Positions 10,966 through 22,600 of a stretch of 64,000 nt of DNA are shown one piece after another (positions within the stretch are counted from its first letter, which is position 1; each line of letters opens with the position of its first letter). The position numbers and the translations under genes were made by a program. Origin of the DNA: Glebionis coronaria (taxonomy: Eukaryota; Streptophyta; Magnoliopsida; Asterales; Asteraceae); contig CM046876.1 in the NCBI GenBank assembly GCA_025667525.1, positions 27,057,224 through 27,121,223 of the forward strand. The letters run 5' to 3'. The notes below the pieces were generated by a model that had not been told where the DNA came from, searched no databases, and saw only the letters and a list, made by a program, of their open reading frames with translations.

Positions 10966-11589
10966 ACATACGCAACAAGACATTAGAAAAAACATGAATA
11001 TATCACTTGGCGCAATAATTTTTTGTCAAAACATTCGCAAGAACGCATGCGTACACAAGTAATTATTTTATGTTTTAAAATTTGAACGACCAACTTGGCC
11101 CGATATATTTTTTCGAGGACAATAATTTTAGAACGGAGAAAGTAATATTTTTTGTTCAAGAGTATCAAACTTTATGTTTTAAATTTTGAAAGTTTTTAAT
11201 ATTTAAAAGTTTAGTCTTTTTTATGTTTAGAAAAAATATATTCGGTATACAATTAGAGTATGTATTAATACAAAATTGTTAATGTAAAATTTTTTAGAAG
11301 TTGTAAAAAAGTTATATATGTTTAATGTCATTCTTTATAGATGTTGACCTATGAATCATAAGCATTGACACAAATGTAAAAAATGTCAGAGTTGTATTTC
11401 CAAGGGAATAATGGCTATATGTGTACCTCTAGCTTTATTTTTTTTAACAAAACATAAACACATGAATCTTTTGAATCGAATGACATATAGAGTGGAATTC
11501 AAAGTTTCAGTTACAAGTTTTAAATTATTTTATATTTAATATTTAAAAAATGATGCAAGAAATGTTTTGAGTTTGGACACTATGAAAAA
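10966..11589. other. Intergenic DNA, no gene seen
   Basis: AT-rich flank of the old Copia element. Short frames only. Confidence 0.4.
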
Positions 11590-11592
11590 TAA

Positions 11593-11947
11593 GGGTTTGT
11601 TTGTTTAGTTTTTTCGAATAACACCTGTAAAATTAAAGTGTCTGTTTATATATACGATTTCTATTTGTAGATGGTTATATTATTATTTGTTTCGTGTGCT
11701 GAATAAATTGTCTGAATTAAAGAAAATTACTGTTATACCCTTTTAAATTAAATAAGAGAAGAAGTTAGAGGGTAAATTTATAAAATAATGAATTAAGTCA
11801 TGGACTTAATATGAAGACCCTCTACATGGTGGCTTTTTCTGGAAAGTTGTATGTTAGTTTTAAGCACAAAACAAACACTCTACTAATGACTTAATTTATA
11901 TATTGATTTTTCAGTTAAGACCCTATAAGTCCTAATCAAACACCACC
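11593..11947. mobile_element. Tourist-like MITE candidate, 355 bp
   Basis: The left end GGGTTTGTTTGTTTAG and the reverse-complemented right end GGTGGTGTTTGATTAG are imperfect inverted repeats. Both sides carry TAA (11590-11592 and 11948-11950), the 3-bp target size of PIF/Harbinger (Tourist) elements. The interior is AT-rich and non-coding. Confidence 0.5.
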
Positions 11948-12192
11948 TAAGAAGTCTAAATGTGTGACTAATTTATACTTAAATGGGTGTGGATGTTGTT
12001 TATTTCTTTGTGAAAAAAGTAGGTAAGTGTCATCAACAAAATCTTAGACACATAAAATTAGACATATATTTAAGCACTCTTATTAGGCATGCCAATCGAT
12101 ACTCTTGAACTATATGAATTTTAAAGCCTAATCATTGTTTTTTTAACCACCAAAACATATTTAAGCCCATTTTTTCTAACCTTTTATAGTTA

Positions 12193-12223
12193 CTAGGTTT
12201 CAGTGCCCGCGCTCCGCTGCGGG
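12193..12223 (-). mobile_element. Possible Helitron 3' terminus (minus strand)
   Basis: Read on the minus strand, a GC-rich hairpin (CCCCGCAGCGGAGCGCGGG) is followed by about ten bases and then CTAG, with T as the next base. Hairpin plus CTRR, inserted between A and T, is the Helitron 3' signature. The element would extend rightwards (plus coordinates), but I could not find a convincing 5' TC end. Fragments at 12600-12730 and 13085-13165 look mildly exon-like but cannot be assigned. Confidence 0.4.
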
Positions 12224-13767
12224 GACAAACCTAATATTTTTCTCAGTAGCTGGAATTGGTGATAGTGATATACTTTAAACTTTTTAGAGCACCTACACAT
12301 TTAAATCACTTTCTCCTCACACCTCAGTGGCATCGCTCATCTTCACGTTCTTTTTTTCTCGTTCGTCCTTTCTGGTAAAAGGCTGGTTGCAGCTCGTTTG
12401 GTTAGTGGTTTCTTTTCTGGAGCTTCTGTTGTTTAAATAACTTATGTTAGTCACAAACCTGAAACGGCAAACTGAACGGCTATTATGCATAAGGTATGTT
12501 AAAATGGTTATACCTTCTGCTATCTCAGGGGATGATTCATCGTACAGGTCTCCCAAGTGTATTTGTGTTTACACCTGAATTTGTATTATTTGTGTGAACG
12601 ATTTCACCTGGTCTGGCTGTTCAAGAAGCTTCAACAACATCACTTGTGCTACCAGCAGATGCCGCCTTGAAGGGGCAGGACCAAATGACGGCCCAACTCG
12701 TGATACGCATGAAAAGGGACATGAACACGATTAGTTTTTCTTTTTATCAAGTAAAAGGATATAAGATGGTATGTTAAAACAGTTAGGCTTGACTTATTCA
12801 CTAATGTTAATAATTAATGATCCTTACTGGAACATAAGGTACAACATGAAATGGTGTTTTCAGCAGATAATTCTTATAGTATTTTAGACTAAACACTTTT
12901 ATTTTATGCTTTGACTAAATTTTGATGTGTGTATTCGTTTTATTAAGTGACTTATATAATCAATTTGAGCATTTATTTTGATTTATCGGTACTACATTGA
13001 GAAAATCACTTTCGATGGTTATATACTCTCATGTACTTGGTTAATTAAACTACCTTTTCTGTTTTTTATGCTATTGCTGTATCTAGTATTGATATGGTTG
13101 ACGACCTTATTGAAGCTATTAATTGTGTGGAGACAAAGAAAGGGAAGATATTAAAAACCTGATCACCCTTATGTACCAGATTCTACATGCTTTACAGCGC
13201 ACAAACATAACACCCAAACTGCGTCGGTGAAATCTTCAAATTTGATCCGTCTAATCTTTTGCGTCAAATCTTAACCTGCAAATACACAACGACAGTAGCT
13301 GATTAGTTCTCGAGTAACATGTATGCACTTCCAACACAAACATCAACAATGGGAAAAGGCATTACAAATATCCAAGTTAGGAAGGAAATCACCTTGGTTT
13401 TTAGTTCATCTGCTAGAATTCAGTTAGTCTTGCTAGTGGATGGTCACTAATTTATGTATCCTAACCAAAAGTAACGTAACAAAGATGAGGAAATCATTTG
13501 GGAAAGAACCTGAACCAATATATACCATGTTAACGCTTAAACGTGGTATCACTTTAATAAAAATCTATTTTTTATTTAATCCTTCGGGTGACTTTTGGCA
13601 AATTTGACCCGTTTTATTTGGAAATAAAGAACCACCTCAGGTACCTAAAACCATTTAAACTAAACAGACATATCTTTTTATTTTTTAAAGATGAAACATA
13701 ATAGAAGGGTGTTTATGGTGTTCGGTTCCTGGTTTGGCAGCAACTAAACACCCCTTTTGTAGAAGAA
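12224..13767. other. Non-coding, possible Helitron interior
   Basis: The region is less AT-rich than its surroundings. At 12600-12730 a GC-richer patch has codon-like composition, and a GT dinucleotide follows an open stretch on the minus strand near 12500. No protein family could be recognised and no complete frame exists. At about 13706-13756 a short inverted pair (GGGTGTTTATGG / CTAAACACCCC) suggests a second tiny TIR remnant. Confidence 0.3.
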
Positions 13768-14128
13768 GGGGTGTTTGGTTCTTGGTTTATCTGGTTTATC
13801 AGCAGCCAAATACCACAAATTTGTTTAGTTTTGAAGGAAAATCAGCAACTAGTTTATCAAAAATCCTACTTAATCGCAGCCAAAAATATAAAACATGCAC
13901 AACCAAAGCGGACCAACGCGGAAGTTCATGTACAAATTTTTTTATCTGTGCAAGGTCCGAAATTCGAAGTGAAATCTTTGATTTGCCCGTTCCTAGTCGT
14001 CATGGGAAAGTAAGGCAGAAAGAAGAAAGAAATTATTCCCTTTTTTTGTATCCAACGTTAAACCCGTTTAATCTATGTAATTGCATCGTCTCATTATTTA
14101 TGATCTATATATGCACTCTAAACACCCC
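13768..14128. mobile_element. TIR-bounded MITE-like segment, 361 bp
   Basis: Begins GGGGTGTTTGG and ends CTAAACACCCC, a ~10-bp inverted pair. No target duplication was found, so the boundary assignment is weak. The two overlapping plus-strand frames here (13734-14132 and 13771-14013) show no domain and are not believed. Confidence 0.3.
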
Positions 14129-14296
14129 GTAATCCTAATGGCATAATCCTTAGAAGCAGTAAATCCTAAACAACATCCAAACATCTCAATCCCAAATTCA
14201 CAATCCTAAATTCACAAACCAACTTAGAACACATTCCTTCTTTCTACTACCCGTCTACCTTCTTATTTTAATCATATAATTTTCGTTTCAACTTAT

Positions 14297-14505
14297 ATAG
14301 GCGGCTTATGGGTAAGTTGGTTTTTGGTGTATGTTTCATAAGCTCGCTCTTTGTGGTTTATTATGAAACTTTTCGGCTTATATAAGGTTATTATGACATA
14401 CTGTAATAAACTTATATAAGCCGAAAAGTTTCAAAATAAGCCACACCAGTTGAGCTTATAAAAGATAAGCCCAAAACCTAACCTATCAGCCGGCTATATA
14501 AGCCG
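14297..14505. mobile_element. Foldback element with 22-bp perfect inner stem
   Basis: Sequence 14365-14386 (GAAACTTTTCGGCTTATATA...) is the perfect complement of 14411-14432, with a 24-nt loop. Pairing continues imperfectly outward to about 14297 and 14505, where GGCGGCTTATGGGTAAG faces CTATCAGCCGGCTATATAAG. The transcript would form one long hairpin of ~210 nt, a structure typical of foldback MITEs and of small-RNA precursors. Non-coding. Confidence 0.7.
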
Positions 14506-14697
14506 AAAGAAACACCCTTGTGGGCAACCCAAAGGCACAATCTTTAAACATCAGTTAACCTAATTAGGAGAAAAGAAAAATCCCTACCATTTTCAAATAA
14601 GCAATCCAAAGGCGATTAATATTTTTAACAGCAAAAATTAAATGTAATGTAAGTATTCGCGTCGGCTTATTCAATTTCAAATAAGCAAATCTGAAAC

Positions 14698-14800
14698 TCA
14701 TTATTCTCAGATCTCAAACTCATTATTCTCAGATCTCAAACTCATTATTCTCGATTAAGAATCAAGCAAATCTGAAACTCATTATTCTCAGATTTCAAAC
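14698..14800. repeat. Short tandem repeat of CTCATTATTCTCAGAT
   Basis: AAACTCATTATTCTCAGAT-type units are repeated about four times (14695-14800), with the last one separated by a short spacer. It lies just left of the TIR element. Confidence 0.6.
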
Positions 14801-14869
14801 TTACCAAGGGAAAATATTCGTAATGCCTCACTATAATATAGAGACTAATAAAGATCGGTTTGAAACCTT

Positions 14870-15005
14870 GAGGAGAATCACGCATCCATAGGCACGGTGA
14901 TTCTCCTATATAACACATTATAATATATTATGTTCTCCCTCTCACAACCATTTCCTTTCCTCACAAACAAAACGTTCCGTTAATCATTAAAATTTTTAAC
15001 AAAAT
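14870..15005. repeat. Left TIR of the 3.75-kb element
   Basis: Matches the reverse complement of about 18480-18618 over more than 100 bp with scattered changes and one gap (the CACGCACTGGCACACA block is missing here but present in the internal copy at 16329 and in the right end). Confidence 0.65.
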
Positions 15006-16236
15006 CAAACACAATTAAAGCCAAACCGATCAAATTCAAGCTTAACTAACCCAAGTTGAGAAACACATAAAATAAGTATGCAATAAAGTTTTTAAAAAAG
15101 TGCCTCATCATCATCAGAAGCTTCTCAATTGGAAAGGCAAAAGTAAAATCCTTAAAATACCTTTATTAGAGGAATTTGGTTGTTATAGTGTAACTACAAA
15201 AGGCCGCACTGTTTATATAATTTAAATGTTTGTGAATCCAAACCAAAAGATCGTCCTTTTTTACCCATAAGCTGAAATACTCACCTCCCCGCGCTTGAAA
15301 CTCTGATTCTATTTCAATTTTACCTGCATGACCGTCTGAATAAGCTTAAAAAACAACAGCCAAGATATGCGATGGCTGGTACAATAACATGGAGCTCAGA
15401 TATGCGGTGCCGGGATAGGTAGAAAGGGCCCGTGACCCGCCATGGCTGTAAGCACGACAACGTGCTAGCCTGGCAAGTTACGGGCCGATTCCACTGAGCA
15501 TCAACGATCATACACGCCATGGCTGCAACCCCGAAAAGGTGCCTCATCAAGATACGTGTGATCTCAACTTTAACACGACCCGGTGTAACTCATCATTGCC
15601 CGTATAACTGCATACTGTGGGAACCAAAGGTAACTCCTACAAATATAATAGAGTTTATTAAATCGGGGGGAAAATAGCAGAACTAATCACTGATCACAGC
15701 TTTAATGATTACGATTAGTTAAAAAGTGACAGACCTGGAATCATCTCCAAACGACATGGCTGCAAACGCAATAATCAAATGGGTCATGAACAAACCTAAC
15801 AACTGAATATTCCGAATGTGTTGAGTCACGGGTTAAACCTGGCCCGTTCAGGGTCATCACTCCCTGAATGACAAATCGGCGCAACAATAAAAGCATCACA
15901 CCCTGTAATCATATACAATGAATACCATAAATCTGGAACACGTGTACGTGTCACTCCACGCCTTTACAGCGGGAACGAACCATCAACAGAAACAAATGTC
16001 GGCCCGTCGCGGCTGCAAGTCGAAAAAACTGCCCTACCAAGCGACGGGATATCCTCAAGGTGTCAAACAATGAAATGGCCTAGGAAGAACGGTAAGAACT
16101 ACAGATTCCAAAATACACGTGTTTCTGTACTGTGGTTCACAAAAAACACAATCGTGCTTATTTACCAGCCCATGAACTTATTCAAGTCAGCCTACATATC
16201 ATATAAGGCTACTTTGTAAGACTACTTAGCAGTTTT
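14880..16236. repeat. Tandem unit 1 (~1357 bp)
   Basis: Begins ACGCATCCATAGGC and ends at GCAGTTTT. It is repeated from 16237 with roughly 90% similarity by eye. It includes an AT-rich part and a GC-richer part (15350-16100) with words such as GGCCCGTCGCGGCTGCAA. A minus-strand frame at 15320-15550 is mirrored at 16704-16925 in unit 2, as expected from the duplication; no function is recognised. Confidence 0.65.
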
Positions 16237-17849
16237 ACGCATCTATAGGCACAGTGATTCTCCTCTATAACACACTATAATATATTATGTTCTCCCTGTC
16301 ACAACCATTTTCTTCCCTCACAAACAAAACACGCACTGGCACACACAACGTTTCGTTAATCATTAAAATGTTCAACAAAATCAAACACAATTAAAGCCAA
16401 GACGATCAAATTCAAGCTTAACTAACCCAAGTTGCGAAACACATAAAAGAATTACGCCATAAATTTTAGGAAAAAGTGCCTCATCATCAGAAAGCTTTTC
16501 AATTGGAAAGCCAAAATTAAAATCCTAAAAAACTTTTATAATAGGATTTTGGTTGTTCTAGTGTAACTACAAAATCCCGTAGTATTTATATAATATAAAA
16601 AGTTTGTGGAGCCGAACCAAAAAGATCGTTCCTTTTGATCCATAAGCTGAAATACTCACCTCCCTGCGCTTGAAACTCTGATTCTATTTCAATCTTACAT
16701 GCATTAGCATCTGAATAACCTTAGAAAACAGCAGCTCAGATATGCGATGCCTGGTACAATAACATGGAGCTCAGATATGCGATGTCGGGATAGGCAGAAA
16801 GGATCTGTGACCCGCCATGGCTGTAAGCACGACAACGTGCTAGCCCGGTAAGTTACGGGCCGATTCCACTGAGCATCAACGGTCAAACACGCCATGGCTG
16901 CAACCCTTAAAAGGTGCCCCGCCAAGATACGTGTGATCTCAGCGTTAACCCGACCCGGTGCAACTCATCATAGCCCGTATAATCGCATACCGTGGGAACC
17001 AACGGTAACTCCTACAAATATAATTAAGAAAGAAGGCTAGTTATCTGGCTAGAGTTTATTAAACCGGGGAAAAAATAGCAAAACTAATAACTGATCACAC
17101 CTTTATGGATTACGATTACTTAAAAAGTGACAGACCTGGAATCATCCCCAAACGACATGGTTGCAAACGCAACAATCAGATGGCTCCGGAACAAACGCTA
17201 ATATTCCAAATGTGTAGAGTCACGGGTTAAACCTGGCCCGTTCAGGGTCATCAGTCCCTGAACAACAAATCAGCGCAACAATAAAAGCATCACACCCTGT
17301 AGTCATATACAATGAATACCACAAATTTGGAACACGTGTACGTGTCGCTACACACCTTTTACAGCGGGAACGAACCATCAACAAAAACAAACGGCGGCCC
17401 GTCGCGGCTGCAAATCGAAAAAACTGCCTTGCCAAGCGACGGGATATCCTCAAGGTTTCAAACAATGAAATGGCCTAGGAAGCACGGTAAGAACTACACA
17501 TTCCAAAACACACGTGTTTCTGTACCGTGGCTCACAAAAACACAATAATGCTTATTTACCAGCCCATGACCTTATTCAAGTCAGCTAACATATCATATAA
17601 GGCTACTTTGTTAAACATATACAATGAATACAACAAATTTGGCACACATGCACGTGTCACTCCATGCCTTTTACAGCGGGAACGAACCATCAACAAAAAC
17701 AAATGGCGGCCCGTCGCGGATGCAAATCGAAAAAACTGCCCTGCCAAGCGGACGGCTGCAAATCGAAAAAACTGTCCTGCCAAGCTAACATATTTAAGTC
17801 AGCTAACATATCATATAAGGCTACTTTGTAAGACTACTTAGCAGTTTTA
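16237..17849. repeat. Tandem unit 2, with a further internal duplication
   Basis: Starts ACGCATCTATAGGC and ends GCAGTTTTA. It is longer than unit 1 because its last ~240 bp (17318-17605) are repeated again at about 17606-17849. In that third copy the GCAAATCGAAAAAACTG phrase is itself doubled (17721 and 17759). This unit carries a complete internal copy of the TIR sequence at its start (16247-16350). Confidence 0.6.
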
Positions 17850-18144
17850 TGAAATCGAATCATGCTTTCAGCTTCGAATAAGCTCGTAAGCTACAAGAGC
17901 TAACAAAACCTACAGTTAACAAACACAAACGAACACAACTTTGTAAAAGTACCTTATTTGTTTGATGGTCCTGACGACCAAATCTAGGCATCAAACCTCA
18001 CGACTACCAAACACGCAACGACATCAACATCCCTTTGATAATGAAACACCATTTTTAAGTTGATAACTTTATCCCCGTCGTGACACACCCATTAACCTTT
18101 ATATAAGTAGCTAATAAATAGAAACGAAACCAATGAACAGATAT

Positions 18145-18300
18145 TGGGCTCGATCAAACCGATCAATAAATTAATTGATTGATCAAACCGATGAATACAA
18201 TTTCGCCCTTTATTAATTAGATCGATAGATTGATCAAACCGATCAATATTCAAGGGATGAATATCAAAGGGATGTTAGGTGTGTGTGTGTGTGTGTGAGG
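18145..18300. repeat. TTGATCAAACCGATCAATA repeats and (GT)n
   Basis: Three copies of the phrase TGATCAAACCGATCAATA (near 18150, 18178 and 18231) are followed by a (GT)9 microsatellite at 18279-18297. These lie inside the right part of the TIR element. Confidence 0.7.
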
Positions 18301-18343
18301 GTGAGAGATGTTAATGAGACAGACCAAAATTAATCAGCTTACC

Positions 18344-18441
18344 TTATACGAAAGGGCAGCTTACCCTCAATCAAACACCAAAAGGCAAACGCTTATACGA
18401 AAGGGCAGCTTACCCTCAATCAAACACCAAAAGGCAAACGC
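18344..18441. repeat. Perfect 49-bp tandem duplication
   Basis: Bases 18344-18392 are repeated exactly at 18393-18441 (unit starts TTATACGAAAGGGCAGC). Perfect identity indicates a recent event or strong gene-conversion-like homogenisation. The frame at 18308-18580 passes through it and owes its repeat to this duplication. Confidence 0.85.
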
Positions 18442-18479
18442 GCAATTAATGCCAAACGGGGACCAATTAATGATTAACG

Positions 18480-18618
18480 GGGTAATAAAACGGAACTTGT
18501 GTGTGCCAATGCGTGTTTTATTTGTGAAGGAAGAAAATGGCTGTGAGAGGGAGAACATAATATATAATAATGAGTTATAGAGGAGAATCACTGTACCTGT
18601 GGATTCGTGATTCTCCTC
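18480..18618. repeat. Right TIR of the 3.75-kb element
   Basis: Ends CGTGATTCTCCTC and is the inverted counterpart of 14870-15005. The terminal hairpin pairs 18580-18591 with 18607-18618. Confidence 0.65.
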
Positions 18619-18924
18619 TATTATATATAGGTTAATGAAGAAAGTTAAATCATTCATGATTGAATATTGGCTAAACACAAGAAAATATTAAATACGAAAG
18701 AGTGAAATTGACATTACTCGCTAGACACGACAAACTTACGATTGGACGATTATTTTAAAATAAATTAAAATAAAATAATAAACAATAATTTTGGAACAAA
18801 AGTAATAAAAAATATGAAAATAAATATACTTTATCCGATATTTATTTTGAAATAATTAAAAAAGATTTGACACGATTAATATAGTGTATGTCAATTTTTG
18901 AGATGATAAATATGATAAAAGATG

Positions 18925-19669
18925 TGATGGTTTATGATGTTCATAACAATTATATAATCATAACAAAGATCAAAGCACGTAATATCGGAAGCGATTTAAC
19001 AAGATAATAATAACACAATTATAATTAATCGATTAGGGTTACATACCTTTATCCTAGCGTAGATCCACAAGATCACCAACGAATCAACAATAAGGGTTTA
19101 TGAAGAAACAATACCAATATATAGTTTAAAGCAAAACTATATTACGCTCTTGTACACACGTAATGCAACGGGCTAACCGTGAGTCTAGCACTTGCAAACC
19201 GTAGTTTCAACACTTGTGGAATTTTAGCTAAATCGAAAACCAAAGAATCCTAAGGGTGTGTTTGGTTCGGCGATCGCAAGAAGGAGAAGAGAAAAAAGGG
19301 ATGGGAAAAATTATGAGGCTAAGGGGTGTTTATATAGGGCTTGGCAAAACTTATTTTTCAAGTAATAAACGAATAAGGAAACAAATCCTTTTCCTTCCCC
19401 TTTTTCTTCTTGTAGCCGTCGACCCATAAGCCCACCAAGGTGGCTTCCGGAACTTCCGTTTACTTGTTTTATTCTATTTAATTCCATAGCGTTCGTTTAA
19501 CTTAACTCTTAACTTATTTAACGATCGTTTAGTTAAGCTCGGTTTGATTAAATAAATATAATAAATATATTTAATAAATAAAATTAACCCTTTACGTATT
19601 GTGTGCAATCCCGTAATCTCGAGTTATATCCTATCACACGACTATTAATTTTATGTCCATAAACTTTTA
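18925..19669 (-). repeat. 3' LTR (minus element at 18925-26275)
   Basis: Matches 25540-26275 along its whole length. The minus-strand start reads TAAAAGTTTATGGAC where the other LTR has TGAAAGTTTATTGAC, so the terminal TG has mutated to TA here. Confidence 0.85.
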
Positions 19670-22600
19670 GCTCCCACTTGGACAAAATTGAATATCGTGA
19701 TTACATTGACTAGCGTCTAGTTACACTAGTAATGTCACTAGTAAAACTCGAGTAAGGTCTCCTGGAAAAACCTTTTAAATGATTCATCATTTATTATTAT
19801 CCTTTCATTTCAAATACAACGTTAATAGGATATGGATCTCAGTCATTCCTTCATTAACCATTCTGTTTCTCGTTTACGGGTATAGCAAGATTATCAAAAC
19901 ATATTTGGGTGCGGCCGCACAAACATCTTACTACTCCCCCAAGGGGCCCAGTCGTATTATACTTCAAAATAATTTGAAGGAAACAAATCCAATTTTGACT
20001 AAACCTACGAACTTTGCAACACTTCTGAAAATAACCCTTATAGCTACCAGTTACGTTTAGCGTTAGGTTACCTTACAGAAATGCACTACATTCAATGCAG
20101 TTTCCTGGAATCTTAGGTCTAAGGATAACTATTTACGATTTACTTAATGACGAAGATCCATAAAGTAAAATCATATAGTCGGGATAAGTCCAATATTTGG
20201 TTCATCAAATATCATCCAAAATTGACCAATATACTTTCAAGTATACTCTTTCACTATTTTGATTTGTGTTAGTTTAATAATACTCCCATATTATTAATCG
20301 ACAACAAACATTTGGAAAATAACAATTATTCATAGATTAAAAACATGTAAAAAAGGATACAAAATCAAATAACAGAAAATAAACTAAACTCAATCTTTAT
20401 TTCATCAATTCAATAATGTCTTAACATCCTTTATCCAAACACTAAAATAGATGAATGCATGAAAAACACGGTCAATGTATCATGCCTCTAGTAGTGACCT
20501 TCACACTTGTTTGGCAAAGCATAAGACAACCAATCTTGACCTATTAGAATTTTGAGAATACTTTCTTCAATAATTCAATTATTGAAGTTCTTACATATGT
20601 ATATTCAAATAGTTTGATATTGCCACATGGTATCAAAATTGTGAAACATCCTTGATCACCAATTTCTTACACTAAACTTCCAAAACACATTTGAAGTTCT
20701 AAGTATTCTAATTCTTTAATGTATAATGCAACTTTAATCAACATGTCATCTCCAAAGATCCCATGACTATTATTGAGTGTTAACTCAATTATATCTTTTA
20801 AAGTTTGACAACTTGTCATAAAAGATATAAATACGTTAACTTTAATATCTATTATGTAATGTTTGGTTCCAACCAAACCTCCAAGTTTGTTGGCTATGAT
20901 AATTTGCACAACGATTGACAAATTACTCATCTATAGAATATGGAAGCTGATCCAAGACTAGGATGTTATTCTATTTCCAAACATATTCTTTCAGAATATT
21001 CATTACACAAGTTATTTAATAACTTTCAAATAGATATCAATATATTCAAATCGTCTTGCATTTTAAGTATGATATAAATACAACTTGATACACATGAAAA
21101 TTTCTCAAACCAGATTTAGATTTCTTCATGTTCTAAATATCCATATAAACTTATTACATGGCATATTATGTTGTATTTCCACCGCTATAAACAAATAAGA
21201 TTTATTTGTCCCAAGGTTATATATTATTTTCTAATTCTCCAAAGCAAAATTTTAACTCAAATCTAAACCAAATCAACATTTAATTTAAATGAAAATTTAC
21301 TTTCTTATATGTCTATTCGACACATATAATTTAAGAAAATAATGATAATACTCCCACTAGCTTTTAGGAATACTCAGAAATTATCTTATTCAAATTTTAA
21401 ATCCAATATTGGATATCAAAATTAAACATAAGAACAATCTCCTAGATGCATGCTTTTATCCATTCATGGATAATTGCACTTTGTACTTTTCCAAAGATTT
21501 AATTTTAAAGTAATAAACTCATTTCGATTACTTAAGTCCTTGCTCAAGTAGTCATTCAAGAAATAGTTCATACATATCCAAAATTGTCAATTAAAATATG
21601 ACCAACAAAATATTTATATATTTAATGCGTTTAGGAAAGAATACTCAATCACAATTAATTACTTAAGTGTGATTAATAATCTATTCATAATTCATACATT
21701 AAATATGTGTACAATTTTGTCCATATAATTTTGACACATAGATTAAACCACCACAATTGATGTTTTTCTTCCTTTGACGAAACTCATCTCCAATTTCTAG
21801 TCAAATTATATAAGATAAACCAAATCTAAAATTGATTATCTTGTTTGGAAAACATCTATAACATTCATAGTATGAGTAGTTTACCCAAGTCAATATTTGG
21901 TAACAAATCACAACAATTATTTGTAACTCATAATTCTCAGCATATAAATCGCATATCCGAGATATCCTTGCGGATCTATGACTTAAATTCCTTTATCTTG
22001 AGTGTTTTAGCATTTACATGCCTACCTCATGATAATTACTAGTGTATTTCAGAAGATTTTATGTATTTTGTAATTTTATCTTTCAAGATCAAAACACCCA
22101 CTTGCTTTTAGTAGCTTAAAGTTAATACATAGCAAATAAATCAACACTCCAACGTTATCTATTTTTGGGACTTTACATAACACAATGACAGTTCCTAATT
22201 CTTTATTTTCTAACAACCCAAGTTTAGCAAAATCTGAACTTCATTTAAGATAAAACATGATTCATCACATTCTATATATAATGGTATCTTATTAATCTTC
22301 TTAGCTCAAGTCATACTCAACTTTCTAACCTTGATATCTTTTTGAAGAAAAAGAAGATATAGTTATCTTGTATCAAACATCACCATCATATCGAGAGTTT
22401 GATTTTCCTAATGAACATACCATAACAATGATGTATTTCATTTAGGGAAATATTGTAAGTCAATCATAACAATATTAAGATAAATATATATATCTTTAGG
22501 CTTACTTATATACCAACTAAATCATCTTAATGGTATAATAGATTTCCTAACCATTTTGCATGCTTTATAACTCAAGTACTTCGATTAAAAGTCACTTCAT

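Larger units (their letters stand above)
14870..18618. mobile_element. 3.75-kb TIR element with internal duplication
   Basis: Long inverted ends, about 130-150 bp, start GAGGAGAATCACG on both sides. They continue through GTGATTCTCC, a TATATTATGTTCTCCCT tract and the CACACAA/ACGTT block. Each terminus is itself a hairpin, since GAGGAGAATCAC is repeated inverted ~25 bases inward. The left part is tandemly duplicated (14880-16236 and 16237-17849). Long TIRs with no transposase suggest a non-autonomous DNA transposon, possibly Mutator-like. No 9-bp target duplication was found, so this class is a guess. Confidence 0.65.

Noticed and set aside
12317..12556. 79-codon minus-strand frame that might be a captured exon
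   Set aside because: No domain recognised and splice sites cannot be confirmed by eye.
15320..15550. Minus-strand frame with a close counterpart at 16704-16925
   Set aside because: The pair is explained by the tandem duplication of the surrounding DNA; composition is unlike a protein family.
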